Source: Streptomyces sp. CGMCC 4.7035
GTDB taxonomy: Bacteria > Actinomycetota > Actinomycetes > Streptomycetales > Streptomycetaceae
Assembly: GCF_031583065.1 (NCBI RefSeq)
Contig: NZ_CP134053.1
Coordinates: 7,047,001-7,111,000 of the forward strand
DNA: 64,000 nucleotides
Direction: 5' to 3'
The notes beneath the pieces were generated by a model. That model ran no database searches. It was given only the letters and a program-made list of their open reading frames with translations, and was not told the DNA's origin. The position numbers and the translations under genes are program-made. Shown here one piece after another: positions 28,996-37,283 of this stretch. Numbering within the stretch: the stretch's first letter is position 1; each line of letters begins with the position of its first letter.

Positions 28996-30482
28996 GCCTG
29001 GCCTCCGTCCTGGCCGTACGGGTGCTCGGTCGGGGCTGTGTTCTCGAAGGCCTCGAACGCGGAGGGGTGGACGCCGCCCGCCCCGGGGCCCGCCTGGTGC
29101 GGGATACGGGCCTCGTCGGCTTCCTTCGCCGCCGACTCGGCCTCCGTGTGCGCCTGGCGCTCGGCGACGACCTCGCGCACCGCGTCGAGGACCCCGCGGT
29201 AGCCGGAGCAGCGGCACAGGTTGCCGCACAGGGCCTGACGGGCCTCCAGTTCGGTGGGCGCGGGGTTGCCCTCCAGGAGGTCGTGGACGGTCATCGCCAT
29301 GCCGGGGACGCAGAAACCGCACTGCACGGCGCCGCACCTGGCGAGCGCGCGCTGCACGTCCGAGGGCTGTCCGTCGACGGCGAGGCCCTCGACCGTACGC
29401 ACCTCGCTGCTCGCCGCGGTGACTGCGGGCACCAGGCAGGACGCGACGAGCCGTCCGTCGACCTGAACGTTGCAGGCGCCGCACTCGCCCTGCGAGCAGC
29501 CGTCCTTGGCGCCGGCGAGACCGAGCCGCTCGCGCAGCACGTACAGCAGCGATTCGCCGATCCAGGCCTCGGTGACGGGCCGCTCCGCGCCGTTCACCCG
29601 CAGGACGTACGAGACGAGGGGGTGTTCGTCGAGCGCGGGCGCGGGCTCGGGCGCGGGCTCGGACTCCGGGGCCTGCTCGGGCGGCGGCTCCGCGGCGTCG
29701 GCCTCCGCCGTCGGCTCGGGTTCGACTGCGGCCGGTGCGGTGCCGACGGCCGGTTCGGGTTCCTGCGCCCTGGCCGCGTCCGGTGCCTCGACGGGCTCAG
29801 ACGGCTCCTGGACGGCCTCGGGCGCCTCCGGAGCACCTCCCGCCCTGCTGTCCTCGTACGGCCCGTCGGACGGCTCTCCAGGCACCTCGGCGGGCGCTTC
29901 CGCGGCGGTCTCCCGGTCCGACCACGGCTGTCCGGCCGCCTCCGTCGCCCAGGGCGCGGGCGCGCCGCCCGGCAGGGTCGGGGGCGGGGTGCCGCCCCAC
30001 TGTTCGACGAGTGACGATGTGCTGAACTCGCCCGATTCGTCGGGAAGATCGCCGCCCGCCACGGGGATCGACCACTGTCCGGTGACGTCGTGCCCGGGCG
30101 CGGGCGCCTCCTGCGCGGCCGCGGCCTCCTCGAAGGTCCACTGCCCGGTCGCGCCGGGGTTGTACGCGAACCGGTCGCCGGTCCCGTCCCCGGACGCGGT
30201 GTCCGGGTCGGGCCACTGGACGCTCTCGGCGGGCGCGGCCCAGGTGGCGCCGGCCGCGGGGTCGGTGCCCGGGTCCGGGGCCGGGGTGAACGTCGGGGGC
30301 ACATAGCCGTGGCCCGGCGCGGCCAGCGGGCTGTCGACGGAGGCGAGGAGGGCGTCGATACCCCCCTCGGGGAGTTGGACGAAGGCGGTCGCGCCGTCGT
30401 CGTAGTCCCCTTGTGGCAGCCGCTCCCAGGAGCCGTGGGTGACCCCCTGCGGGGTGCCCTCCCGGTGCTGGTCGTCGGTCAC
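28992..30482 (-). CDS. xanthine dehydrogenase family, [2Fe-2S] subunit with ~285-residue disordered N-terminal extension
   Basis: 496 residues from GTG 30482. Residues 1-~288 are rich in Pro, Ala, Glu and Gly with no cofactor motif; the real subunit starts near 289 (LVSYVLRVNGAERP). It contains the plant-type cluster CSQGECGACNVQVDGRLVASC and the second cluster CGFC...CGNLCRC. Normal small subunits are about 160-200 residues, so the protein is more than twice as long. The low-complexity part contains repeats such as EPEP, PAPE and QWS-containing segments (VTGQWSIP, ATGQWTFEE). Both ends are coupled to neighbours through GTGA overlaps. The extension may be a linker or scaffold. Confidence 0.88.
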   Translation of the reverse strand: MTDDQHREGTPQGVTHGSWERLPQGDYDDGATAFVQLPEGGIDALLASVDSPLAAPGHGYVPPTFTPAPDPGTDPAAGATWAAPAESVQWPDPDTASGDGTGDRFAYNPGATGQWTFEEAAAAQEAPAPGHDVTGQWSIPVAGGDLPDESGEFSTSSLVEQWGGTPPPTLPGGAPAPWATEAAGQPWSDRETAAEAPAEVPGEPSDGPYEDSRAGGAPEAPEAVQEPSEPVEAPDAARAQEPEPAVGTAPAAVEPEPTAEADAAEPPPEQAPESEPAPEPAPALDEHPLVSYVLRVNGAERPVTEAWIGESLLYVLRERLGLAGAKDGCSQGECGACNVQVDGRLVASCLVPAVTAASSEVRTVEGLAVDGQPSDVQRALARCGAVQCGFCVPGMAMTVHDLLEGNPAPTELEARQALCGNLCRCSGYRGVLDAVREVVAERQAHTEAESAAKEADEARIPHQAGPGAGGVHPSAFEAFENTAPTEHPYGQDGGQA

Positions 30483-31372
30483 GACAGTGCCCTCCCCAGT
30501 GCTCGTCGGGCCAGCGCGGCGACGGTGCGCCGCAGGTGCAGTACAGCGGGCGGAAGCGGCTGTACGGTGCCGTCCTCCGCCGGTGCCGGGTCCGGGATGC
30601 AGGCCGCGGCGACGTACTCGCCGAAGGCGGCGAGCGCCTCCGGGACGATCGCGCGGTTGTTGTCCCAGTCGATGAGCTGGGCGACCCACTGCTCGGCCTC
30701 CAGGGGGCGCAGCGGCATCGGCGCGATGGCGCCGACCGCGCAGCGCACCCCGCGCCGGGCCGGGTCGAGGACGAGCGCCACGGACGCGATCGCGCGCCCC
30801 GGACCGGTGCGTCCGGTCACCTTCAGGAAGACCTGGGGGGCGTGCAGCAGCGGTACGCGCACGTAGCCGATGAGTTCACCGGCGCGCAGCATCTCCACGC
30901 CGGCGAGCAGGTGCGAGACCGGGATCTCCCGGCGGGCTCCGCCCGGTCCGGCGATGATCAGCGTGGCCTCCAGGGCGGCCAGCACCGGCAGCGCGTCCCC
31001 GGTGGGCGCCGCCGAGGCGATGTTGCCGCCCAGGGTGCCCGCGTTGCGGATGTGCGGCGGGCCTGCGGCCCGCGCCGCCGCCGCGAGGGCGGGGATGAGG
31101 GCCGCGAAGTCGGGACGCCCCATGCGCGCGAGGGTGAGGCCGGCGCCCAGCAGCGCGTGGCCGTCCTGGTACTGCCAGCCGCGGATCTCGCTGATGCGGC
31201 CGAGACCGACCAGCGCGGCGGGCCGCAGCTGCCCGGAGTTGACCGTGGTCATGAGGTCGGTGCCGCCCGCCACCGGGACGGCGGCCGGCAGGGCGGCGAG
31301 CGCCGCCACTGCCTCGTCCAGCGAGGCGGGCAGGGTCACGGCCTGCGCCGCCTGCGGTGCCTGCGTGGTCAA
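30479..31372 (-). CDS. xanthine dehydrogenase family, FAD-binding subunit
   Basis: 297 residues from TTG 31372; the frame opens earlier, but the segment before has no coding look. It has the CO-dehydrogenase flavoprotein signature LPAAVPVAGGTDLMTTVNSG (first FAD motif), GPPHIRNAGTLGGNIASAAPTGDALPVLAALEA (second motif) and a C-terminal CODH_FAD tail. It transfers electrons from the Fe-S subunit to the final acceptor. It is the first gene of the four-gene operon (FAD, Fe-S, Mo, 44-aa membrane protein), all overlapping by 4 bp. Confidence 0.9.
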   Translation of the reverse strand: MTTQAPQAAQAVTLPASLDEAVAALAALPAAVPVAGGTDLMTTVNSGQLRPAALVGLGRISEIRGWQYQDGHALLGAGLTLARMGRPDFAALIPALAAAARAAGPPHIRNAGTLGGNIASAAPTGDALPVLAALEATLIIAGPGGARREIPVSHLLAGVEMLRAGELIGYVRVPLLHAPQVFLKVTGRTGPGRAIASVALVLDPARRGVRCAVGAIAPMPLRPLEAEQWVAQLIDWDNNRAIVPEALAAFGEYVAAACIPDPAPAEDGTVQPLPPAVLHLRRTVAALARRALGRALS

Positions 31373-31650
31373 ACCGGCTGCCCCTTCCCGCTGCCCCCTG
31401 GTCCCACCTGTGTTGCCGTACGGTACGTGCTGACAGGGCGGACGTGGCAACTCTGGCACATCTTCCCAGGACCCCGACGCGGGGGTCCGCTAGGAGGCAT
31501 TCGCCCCCCTCACCAGGGAGATGGTCCGTTTTGCCGCGACATCACCACTGAGGGCGAATTGCCGCCCTTCGGTGCCTCTTGCGCGGCTTTTCGCATGTGA
31601 GGTCACGTTTCCAGGGAGTTGGGCCTCTCGCGCGCACCCCGGGAACCGCC
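31373..31650. other. intergenic, hairpin only
   Basis: 278 bp upstream of the xdh operon and downstream of the hexosaminidase. A GGACCCC/GGGGTCC hairpin at 31469-31488 may end the hexosaminidase transcript. No gene or clear promoter was recognised. Confidence 0.5.
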
Positions 31651-33282
31651 TCACACGTTCGGGGGCGCACCCTCGATCGGGCGTCCGAGCACACCGGGTC
31701 GCCGCTGCCACGGGCGCGGTCCCGTGGGCGGCCGGTAGGCGACTCCCAGGGCGTCGAGCCGCCGGTAGTGCGCGGCCATCCGCCGCTCGAAGTCCGCGTA
31801 GTCGCGGTCCTCGGGGGCGGGCAGGGCGCTCCAGGCGACCTCGGCGAAGGCCGCGAGCCGGGGGAAGGCCTGGTAGTCCATGCGCGCGTGATCCTCCGTC
31901 ACCTCGGTCCACAGGTTGGCCTGGGTGCCGAGCACGTGCCGCGCCTGGTCCTCGGTGAGCTGCGGTGGAACCGGCTCGAAGCGGTAGACGTCCTCCAGGG
32001 TGCGCACGTACGCGATGGGCACCGGCTCGTCCTCGCCCGCGTCCTGACGGTAGTCCAGGTACACCTGCTGCTGCGGGCACATCACGACGTCGTGCCCGGC
32101 CCGCGCGGCCGTGATGCCGCCCGCGTACCCGCGCCAGGAGGACACCGCGGCCCCCTCGGCGAGGCCGCCCTCCAGGATCTCGTCCCAGCCGATGAGCCGG
32201 CGGCCGCGCGCGGTGAGCCAGGTGTCGAAGTGCCGGACGAACCACGACTGGAGTTCGTCCTCGTCGGCGAGCCCGAGCTCCTTGATGCGTGCCTGTGCGG
32301 TCGGGGACCGCCGCCACTGGTCCTTGGGGCACTCGTCGCCGCCGATATGGACGAACGCCGAGAACTTGGCGGCGTCCGCGGGGAACAGTTCCAGGACTTC
32401 CTCGAACACCCCCTCGTAGAACCGCAGGGTGTTGTCGGTGGGGGCGAGTACGTTTTCGTTGACGCCCCAGCTGTCCCAGACCGTGAGGGAGGTCGTGTCG
32501 ATGACGTCGGAGTTGCCGAGTTCCGGATACGCGGCGATGGCCGCCTGGCTGTGCCCGGGGACGTCGATCTCGGGGACGACGGTGATATGCCGCTCGGCCG
32601 CGTACGCGACGATCTCGCGGATGTCGTCCTGCGTGTAGAAACCGCCGTGCGGCTTCTCCTCCCACAACGGCGAGGCCCGGTGGCCGAATTTCGTGCGCGC
32701 CCGCCACGATCCGACCTCGGTGAGCCTCGGGTACCGCTTGATCTCCAGGCGCCAGCCCTGGTCGTCGGTGAGGTGGAAGTGGAAGACGTTGAGCTTGTGG
32801 GCGGCCATCAGATCGAGGTAGCGCAGGACGCCGTCCTTGGGCGTGAAGTGCCGGCCGACGTCGAGCAGGAAGCCGCGCCAGGGGAAGCGAGGGCTGTCCT
32901 CGACGGTGACTTCCGGGAGGTCCCAGCCCTGGCCCGGGCGTACCGGAGCCCGTCGGAAGGCGTCGGGACCGAGCAGTTGCCGGAAGGTCTGCGCGCCCCA
33001 GAAGACGCCGGCCGCGCTGCCGCCCTGAATGCGGCGCGCAGGGCCGTCGATGACGACGCGGTAGCCCTCGGAGGGCAGGTCGGGCTCGATGCTCAGCACG
33101 ATGCGGTTCTCGGAGTCACCGCTTTCCGCGAGGGGCAGGCCCGTTGCCGCGCCGACCGTCGCTCGCAGCCAGCGCGCGACGCCCTCGGTGCCGGGCCGCG
33201 CCTCCAGCCGCGTCTCCTCGTCCAGGCTCCCGTGGCCGGGGGCGTTCCAAGTGATGTGCCGTGGCGCCGGAATCAGTTCCAT
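31651..33282 (-). CDS. beta-N-acetylhexosaminidase, GH20
   Basis: 543 residues from ATG 33282, AAGGA 8 nt upstream. A GH20b domain (about 1-110) leads to the (beta/alpha)8 barrel. The barrel carries FLLDVGRHF, HFHLTDDQGWRLEIKRYP, VVPEIDVPGHSQAAIAAYPELG and the catalytic Asp-Glu pair in AFVHIGGDECPKDQW. The enzyme removes terminal GlcNAc or GalNAc from chitooligosaccharides or glycans by substrate-assisted catalysis. No signal peptide is present, so it should act in the cytoplasm on imported oligosaccharides. The transporter that would feed it is reduced to a remnant immediately upstream. Confidence 0.93.
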   Translation of the reverse strand: MELIPAPRHITWNAPGHGSLDEETRLEARPGTEGVARWLRATVGAATGLPLAESGDSENRIVLSIEPDLPSEGYRVVIDGPARRIQGGSAAGVFWGAQTFRQLLGPDAFRRAPVRPGQGWDLPEVTVEDSPRFPWRGFLLDVGRHFTPKDGVLRYLDLMAAHKLNVFHFHLTDDQGWRLEIKRYPRLTEVGSWRARTKFGHRASPLWEEKPHGGFYTQDDIREIVAYAAERHITVVPEIDVPGHSQAAIAAYPELGNSDVIDTTSLTVWDSWGVNENVLAPTDNTLRFYEGVFEEVLELFPADAAKFSAFVHIGGDECPKDQWRRSPTAQARIKELGLADEDELQSWFVRHFDTWLTARGRRLIGWDEILEGGLAEGAAVSSWRGYAGGITAARAGHDVVMCPQQQVYLDYRQDAGEDEPVPIAYVRTLEDVYRFEPVPPQLTEDQARHVLGTQANLWTEVTEDHARMDYQAFPRLAAFAEVAWSALPAPEDRDYADFERRMAAHYRRLDALGVAYRPPTGPRPWQRRPGVLGRPIEGAPPNV

Positions 33283-33871
33283 CACGTCAGTCCTTTACCG
33301 AGTACCGAGATGAAGGGAGAGGAACATCGCGAAGGGCGGCGAGAAGGCGATGCCGGCCGGCGGAAACATGATCAACAAGGGGTCCGGGAACGGAAGCGGA
33401 ATCGGGTCGCGGCCATCGCCGCGAGAAACGCGATCAGCACCGAGGCGATGACCGCACAGCCCGCCAGGAGAAGGCCGTTGAGAAAGCAACGGCCGAATTC
33501 CCGCCACCCGAAGACGCGCCGGAAGGATTCCGGGGAGGGAGGAGCATCCAGGGCCACGGTATGGATTCCGCAAGCGGCTTCGATCAACTCGGCCTGGTTC
33601 TTCGGAACTTCGGCTCGACTCCTCGGAACTTGGGAGCCGAGCGGACGGCTTCATGGAGCGGCCCTCCCGAGCGTTGCAGCATACGCAATGACGGTTTCGC
33701 CCTGTACAACACTTCGGGAGCCTATGGACTACATGAACACGCCGACAAGAGGTCTCCACCACTCTGTGACCGGCCGACGCACTCCCTGCAACGACAGACC
33801 ACGGCAAAGGCCCCCGAAGCATGCCGAAACACGCCTGAGGGCCTCGCAGGTCTCAGAAGAGAAGCAGACCG
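33283..33871. other. decayed region upstream of the hexosaminidase
   Basis: 589 bp without an intact gene. It contains the ABC permease remnant (33295-33590) and a possible weak terminator AGGCCC...GGGCCT near 33804-33840 for the gene at 33872. The rest shows nothing recognisable. Confidence 0.55.
33295..33590 (-). pseudogene. remnant of a sugar ABC transporter permease (MalG-type)
   Basis: In one leftward frame, SFRRVFGWREFGRCFLNGLL followed by AVIASVLIAFLAAMAATRFRFRSR matches the first transmembrane block of CUT1 permeases. A shift near 33372 to another frame gives LLIMFPPAGIAFSPPFAMFLSLHLGTR, the second block (LIPPxxxxIPLFxxxxxLGL). Both ends are missing. I recall that S. coelicolor has intact sugar-transporter genes beside its orthologous hexosaminidase; here they have been deleted down to this scar. 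Confidence 0.7.
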
Positions 33872-34150
33872 TTACTTGTCCTTGCCGCCCTCGTCGCCGC
33901 CGCTGCCCATGGAGTCGTAGATCTCCTTGCACATCGGGCAGACGGGGTACTTCTTCGGGTCGCGGCCCGGTACCCACACCTTGCCGCACAGCGCCACGAC
34001 GGGCGTGCCGTCGAGAGCGCTCGCCATGATCTTGTCCTTCTGGACGTAGTGGGCGAAGCGCTCGTGGTCGCCGTCGCCGTGCGACACCTGCGGCGTCGGC
34101 TCTACGAGGGTCCCCGTACCAGTACCGCGCTCGGGCTCAAGAGTGCTCAT
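33872..34150 (-). CDS. DUF3039 protein
   Basis: 92 residues. Conserved in actinobacteria: GDHERFAHYVQKDKIMASALDGTPVVALCGKVWVPGRDPKKYPVCPMCKEIYD. The two Cys groups, ALCGK and CPMC, probably bind a metal in a small zinc-ribbon-like fold. Function unknown. It lies next to the YqgE gene and upstream of the decayed region. Confidence 0.85.
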   Translation of the reverse strand: MSTLEPERGTGTGTLVEPTPQVSHGDGDHERFAHYVQKDKIMASALDGTPVVALCGKVWVPGRDPKKYPVCPMCKEIYDSMGSGGDEGGKDK

Positions 34151-34180
34151 ACCGCCTAGGGTACTGAAGACTCACACGCA

Positions 34181-34762
34181 TCAGTTGAGCGTAGGGTCGT
34201 CCGGATACGTGGCCACCATCGCCAGCTCGCTGCGCTGACGCCGCAGCACCTCCCGCCACAGCCTCTCCGGCGCCGGGGACGACACATCGCCGGGCTCCGA
34301 CTCGACGACGTACCACGCCCCCTCCACCAGCTCGTCCTCCAGCTGGCCCGGCCCCCACCCCGCGTACCCCGCGAAGATGCGCAAGGAGCCGAGCGCCCTG
34401 GCGAGCAGTTCCGGCGGGGCCTCCAGGTCGACCAGGCCGATCGCCCCGTGAACCCGGCGCCAGCCGAGCGGGGCGCCCTCTCCGGAGGCGCCGCCCGGGA
34501 TCACCGCGACACCGAGCGCCGAGTCCAGCGACACCGGTCCGCCCTGGAAGACGACACCGGGCTCGCCCGCGAGGTCCGCCCAGCCCTCCAGGATGTCGCC
34601 CACGTCCACGGGCGTGGGGCGGTTGAGGACCACACCGAGCGAGCCCTCCTCGTCGTGGTCGAGGAGCAGCACCACAGCGCGGTCGAAGTTCGGGTCCGCC
34701 AGGGCGGGTGTGGCCACGAGCAGCCGCCCTGTGAGCGAGGACACCTCGGTCATGCCAGACAT
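34181..34762 (-). CDS. YqgE/AlgH family protein (UPF0301)
   Basis: 193 residues from ATG 34762 (MSGMTEVS; ATG 34753 is an equal choice). The family pattern is clear: LTGRLLVATPALADPNFDRAVVLLLDHDEEGSLGVVLNRP, VFQGGPVSLDSALGVAVI, IFAGYAGWGPGQLEDELVEGAWYVVESEP. AlgH-type proteins are small single-domain proteins of unclear biochemical role. It is divergent from murA, so their promoters share 34763-35061. Confidence 0.9.
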   Translation of the reverse strand: MSGMTEVSSLTGRLLVATPALADPNFDRAVVLLLDHDEEGSLGVVLNRPTPVDVGDILEGWADLAGEPGVVFQGGPVSLDSALGVAVIPGGASGEGAPLGWRRVHGAIGLVDLEAPPELLARALGSLRIFAGYAGWGPGQLEDELVEGAWYVVESEPGDVSSPAPERLWREVLRRQRSELAMVATYPDDPTLN

Positions 34763-35061
34763 GATCCCGCATCTCGCCCCCGAATGGGGAGGCAATCGGG
34801 GTACGCGGGTGAATGCGGCCATGAAGGGGACAGGTGCCCTGGTAAGGCCTCGGTCAAGGGTGGCGGCAGGAGACGGAAGAGCGTACGGATACACGGCGGA
34901 CACACGGGCCCGGCGGTAACCCGGTGCGTCCGGTTCCATACGGTTCGTGTTGTGGCAAAGCTATGACGTTGCTGGGAGGCACTTGGGCTTACAGAACCGG
35001 GGTACGCGGCCATTACGCTTACGTCTTCGGCCCCTGCCCAACTCCACGGAACGCGAGATTC

Positions 35062-36402
35062 ATGACCGTCAACGACGATGTCCTCCTTGTCCACGGCGGC
35101 ACCCCGCTCGAGGGCGAAATCCGTGTCCGCGGTGCGAAGAACCTCGTACCGAAGGCCATGGTCGCCGCTCTGCTGGGCAGTGCGCCGAGCCGGCTGCGCA
35201 ATGTTCCCGACATCCGCGACGTGCGCGTCGTACGCGGGCTGCTGCAACTGCACGGTGTGACGGTCCGTCCGGGCGAGGAGCCGGGTGAGCTGGTGCTCGA
35301 CCCGACGTACGTCGAGAGCGCGAACGTCGCCGACATCGATGCCCACGCGGGCTCGTCGCGCATCCCGATCCTCTTCTGCGGCCCGCTGCTGCACCGCCTG
35401 GGCCACGCGTTCATCCCGGGTCTCGGCGGCTGCGACATCGGCGGCCGGCCGATCGACTTCCACTTCGACGTGCTGCGGCAGTTCGGTGCGACCATCGAGA
35501 AGCGCGCGGACGGCCAGTACCTGGAGGCACCCAAGGGACTGCGCGGCACGAAGATCCGGCTGCCGTACCCGTCCGTCGGCGCGACCGAGCAGGTGCTGCT
35601 GACGGCCGTCATGGCCGAGGGCGTCACCGAGTTGTCCAACGCGGCCGTGGAGCCCGAGATCGAGGACCTCATCTGCGTGCTGCAGAAGATGGGCGCGATC
35701 ATCGCGATGGACACCGACCGCACGATCCGCATCACCGGTGTGGAGAAGCTGGGCGGCTACACCCACCGCGCGCTCTCGGACCGCCTGGAGGCCGCGTCCT
35801 GGGCGTCGGCGGCGCTGGCGACCGAGGGCAACATCTACGTCCGCGGCGCGCAGCAGCGCTCGATGATGACGTTCCTGAACACCTACCGCAAGGTGGGCGG
35901 CGCCTTCGAGATCGACGACGAGGGCATCCGCTTCTGGCACCCCGGCGGCCAGCTGAAGTCCATCGCGCTGGAGACGGACGTGCACCCCGGCTTCCAGACG
36001 GACTGGCAGCAGCCGCTGGTGGTCGCCCTGACGCAGGCCACGGGCCTGTCGATCGTCCACGAGACGGTCTACGAGTCCCGTCTCGGCTTCACCTCGGCCC
36101 TGAACCAGATGGGCGCCCACATCCAGCTCTACCGTGAGTGCCTCGGCGGCTCCGACTGCCGCTTCGGCCAGCGCAACTTCCTCCACTCCGCGGTGGTTTC
36201 GGGCCCGACGAAGCTCCAGGGCGCCGACCTGGTCATCCCCGACCTCCGCGGCGGCTTCTCGTATCTGATCGCGGCCCTGGCGGCCCAGGGCACGTCCCGC
36301 GTCCACGGCATCGACCTGATCAACCGGGGCTACGAGAACTTCATGGAGAAGCTCGTGGAGCTGGGCGCGAAGGTGGAACTGCCCGGCAAGGCGCTCGGCT
36401 AG
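35062..36402 (+). CDS. murA: UDP-N-acetylglucosamine 1-carboxyvinyltransferase
   Basis: 446 residues from ATG 35062. EPSP-synthase-type fold: GEIRVRGAKNLVPKAMVAALL near the N-terminus, RIPILFCGPLLHRLGHAFIPGLGGCDIGGRPIDFH (active-site Cys124, the fosfomycin target equivalent to Cys115 of E. coli MurA), and VVRGxxxLHGV elements. The enzyme makes the first committed peptidoglycan precursor by adding enolpyruvate to UDP-GlcNAc. The Cys is present, so fosfomycin sensitivity at this enzyme is predicted. A bidirectional terminator lies downstream. Confidence 0.96.
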   Translation: MTVNDDVLLVHGGTPLEGEIRVRGAKNLVPKAMVAALLGSAPSRLRNVPDIRDVRVVRGLLQLHGVTVRPGEEPGELVLDPTYVESANVADIDAHAGSSRIPILFCGPLLHRLGHAFIPGLGGCDIGGRPIDFHFDVLRQFGATIEKRADGQYLEAPKGLRGTKIRLPYPSVGATEQVLLTAVMAEGVTELSNAAVEPEIEDLICVLQKMGAIIAMDTDRTIRITGVEKLGGYTHRALSDRLEAASWASAALATEGNIYVRGAQQRSMMTFLNTYRKVGGAFEIDDEGIRFWHPGGQLKSIALETDVHPGFQTDWQQPLVVALTQATGLSIVHETVYESRLGFTSALNQMGAHIQLYRECLGGSDCRFGQRNFLHSAVVSGPTKLQGADLVIPDLRGGFSYLIAALAAQGTSRVHGIDLINRGYENFMEKLVELGAKVELPGKALG

Positions 36403-36417
36403 CAGCAACCAGCCCGG

Positions 36418-36463
36418 CATGGGGGTTCCCCGTGCTCGGGCGCAGCCGAGAGCTTGGGGGAGC
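36418..36463. repeat. dispersed Streptomyces palindromic repeat
   Basis: CATGGGGGTTCCCCGTGCTC-GGGCGCAGCCGAGAGCTTGGGGGAG. I recognise this from many Streptomyces intergenic regions (memory, not a search). It can fold through GGGG/CCCC and GAGC/GCTC pairs just after murA. Confidence 0.55.
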
Positions 36464-36490
36464 TTGAGGGCATGTGTCAGCGCAACCACG

Positions 36491-36524
36491 ATGGGGCGGC
36501 ACCCGAATCCGGGCGCCGCCCCAT
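36491..36524. terminator. bidirectional terminator between murA and hupA
   Basis: ATGGGGCGGC (36491-36500) pairs with GCCGCCCCAT (36515-36524) around a 14-nt loop, between the convergent genes. Confidence 0.85.
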
Positions 36525-36573
36525 TGGCGTTCCTACGAGCCGTACACCGTCCCGTGGTGCACAGACGGCGAGG

Positions 36574-36855
36574 TCACTTGCCCTTCGCGGCTTCCTTGAG
36601 CTTGGAGCCCGCGGAGACCTTCACGCTGAAGCCGGCCGGGATCTCGATGGGCTCACCGGTCTGCGGGTTGCGCGCGGTGCGAGCGGCACGGTGGGTGCGC
36701 TCGAAGGTCAGGAAGCCAGGGATGGTGACCTTCTCGTCGCCCTTGGCGACGACCTCGCCGACGGTCTCGGCGAACGCGGCCAGCACGGCGTCGGCGTCCT
36801 TGCGGGTCACCTCGGCGCGGTCGGCCAGCGCGGCCACCAGCTCACTGCGGTTCAT
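36574..36855 (-). CDS. hupA: HU-family nucleoid protein
   Basis: 93 residues, ATG 36855 with GGGAG 7 nt upstream. A typical HU: MNRSELVAALADRAEVTRKDADAVLAAFAETV, GDEKVTIPGFLTFERTHRAARTARNPQTGEPIEIPA (the DNA-clamping beta arm with RNPQTGE) and a short Lys tail. It binds and bends DNA as a dimer. This is the short HU without the Lys/Ala-rich extension of the other streptomycete HU (HupS). Convergent with murA. Confidence 0.96.
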   Translation of the reverse strand: MNRSELVAALADRAEVTRKDADAVLAAFAETVGEVVAKGDEKVTIPGFLTFERTHRAARTARNPQTGEPIEIPAGFSVKVSAGSKLKEAAKGK

Positions 36856-37283
36856 GTTGTTACTCCCGTGTTCTTCTTGCCATTGAGGCGTGCCACGCGG
36901 CGGAGCCGCATGTCGGGCACAGCGAAGCCGATGCTGCCAGGGTCCTCGATGGGTCCCCGGACCCGGGTCCGTGTTCAGACCCTCGCGCCCGAAGACGCAT
37001 CCTGCCCCCACCTGCGGCGGGAAAGCCAATCCGGCACCCGTAGGAGTCGTGAGAACACCCTTGGGAGTCACACGAAAAGCGCCACCGTCTCATGATGGTG
37101 ACGTTCCGCTCACTCTCGGCAACGGATCGCAGGGCCTTGAGGGGGCATGAGCCTGGCCGCCACCATAGAGGCGGCCAGGGGCCCCGGGTTCCACGACGCG
37201 CCGGTTCCATGCCCGTCGTGGCAATGGTCACAGTCGGCTCGTATCACAGCGGCCCCGGGGCCGGCCGCACCGACGCCGAGCGC
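36856..37283. other. hupA upstream region and malic-enzyme terminator
   Basis: 428 bp with no gene. A perfect 12-bp palindrome GGACCCGGGTCC is at 36959-36970 in the hupA promoter region. A terminator hairpin CCTGGCCGCC/GGCGGCCAGG is at 37152-37179 for the malic-enzyme transcript. Confidence 0.6.
37152..37179 (-). terminator. terminator after malic-enzyme gene
   Basis: CCTGGCCGCC (37152-37161) pairs with GGCGGCCAGG (37170-37179), 8-nt loop, 105 bp past the stop codon. Confidence 0.65.

Noticed and set aside
33283..33350. DasR (dre) site upstream of the hexosaminidase
   Set aside because: No ACTGGTCTAGACCACT-like sequence seen.
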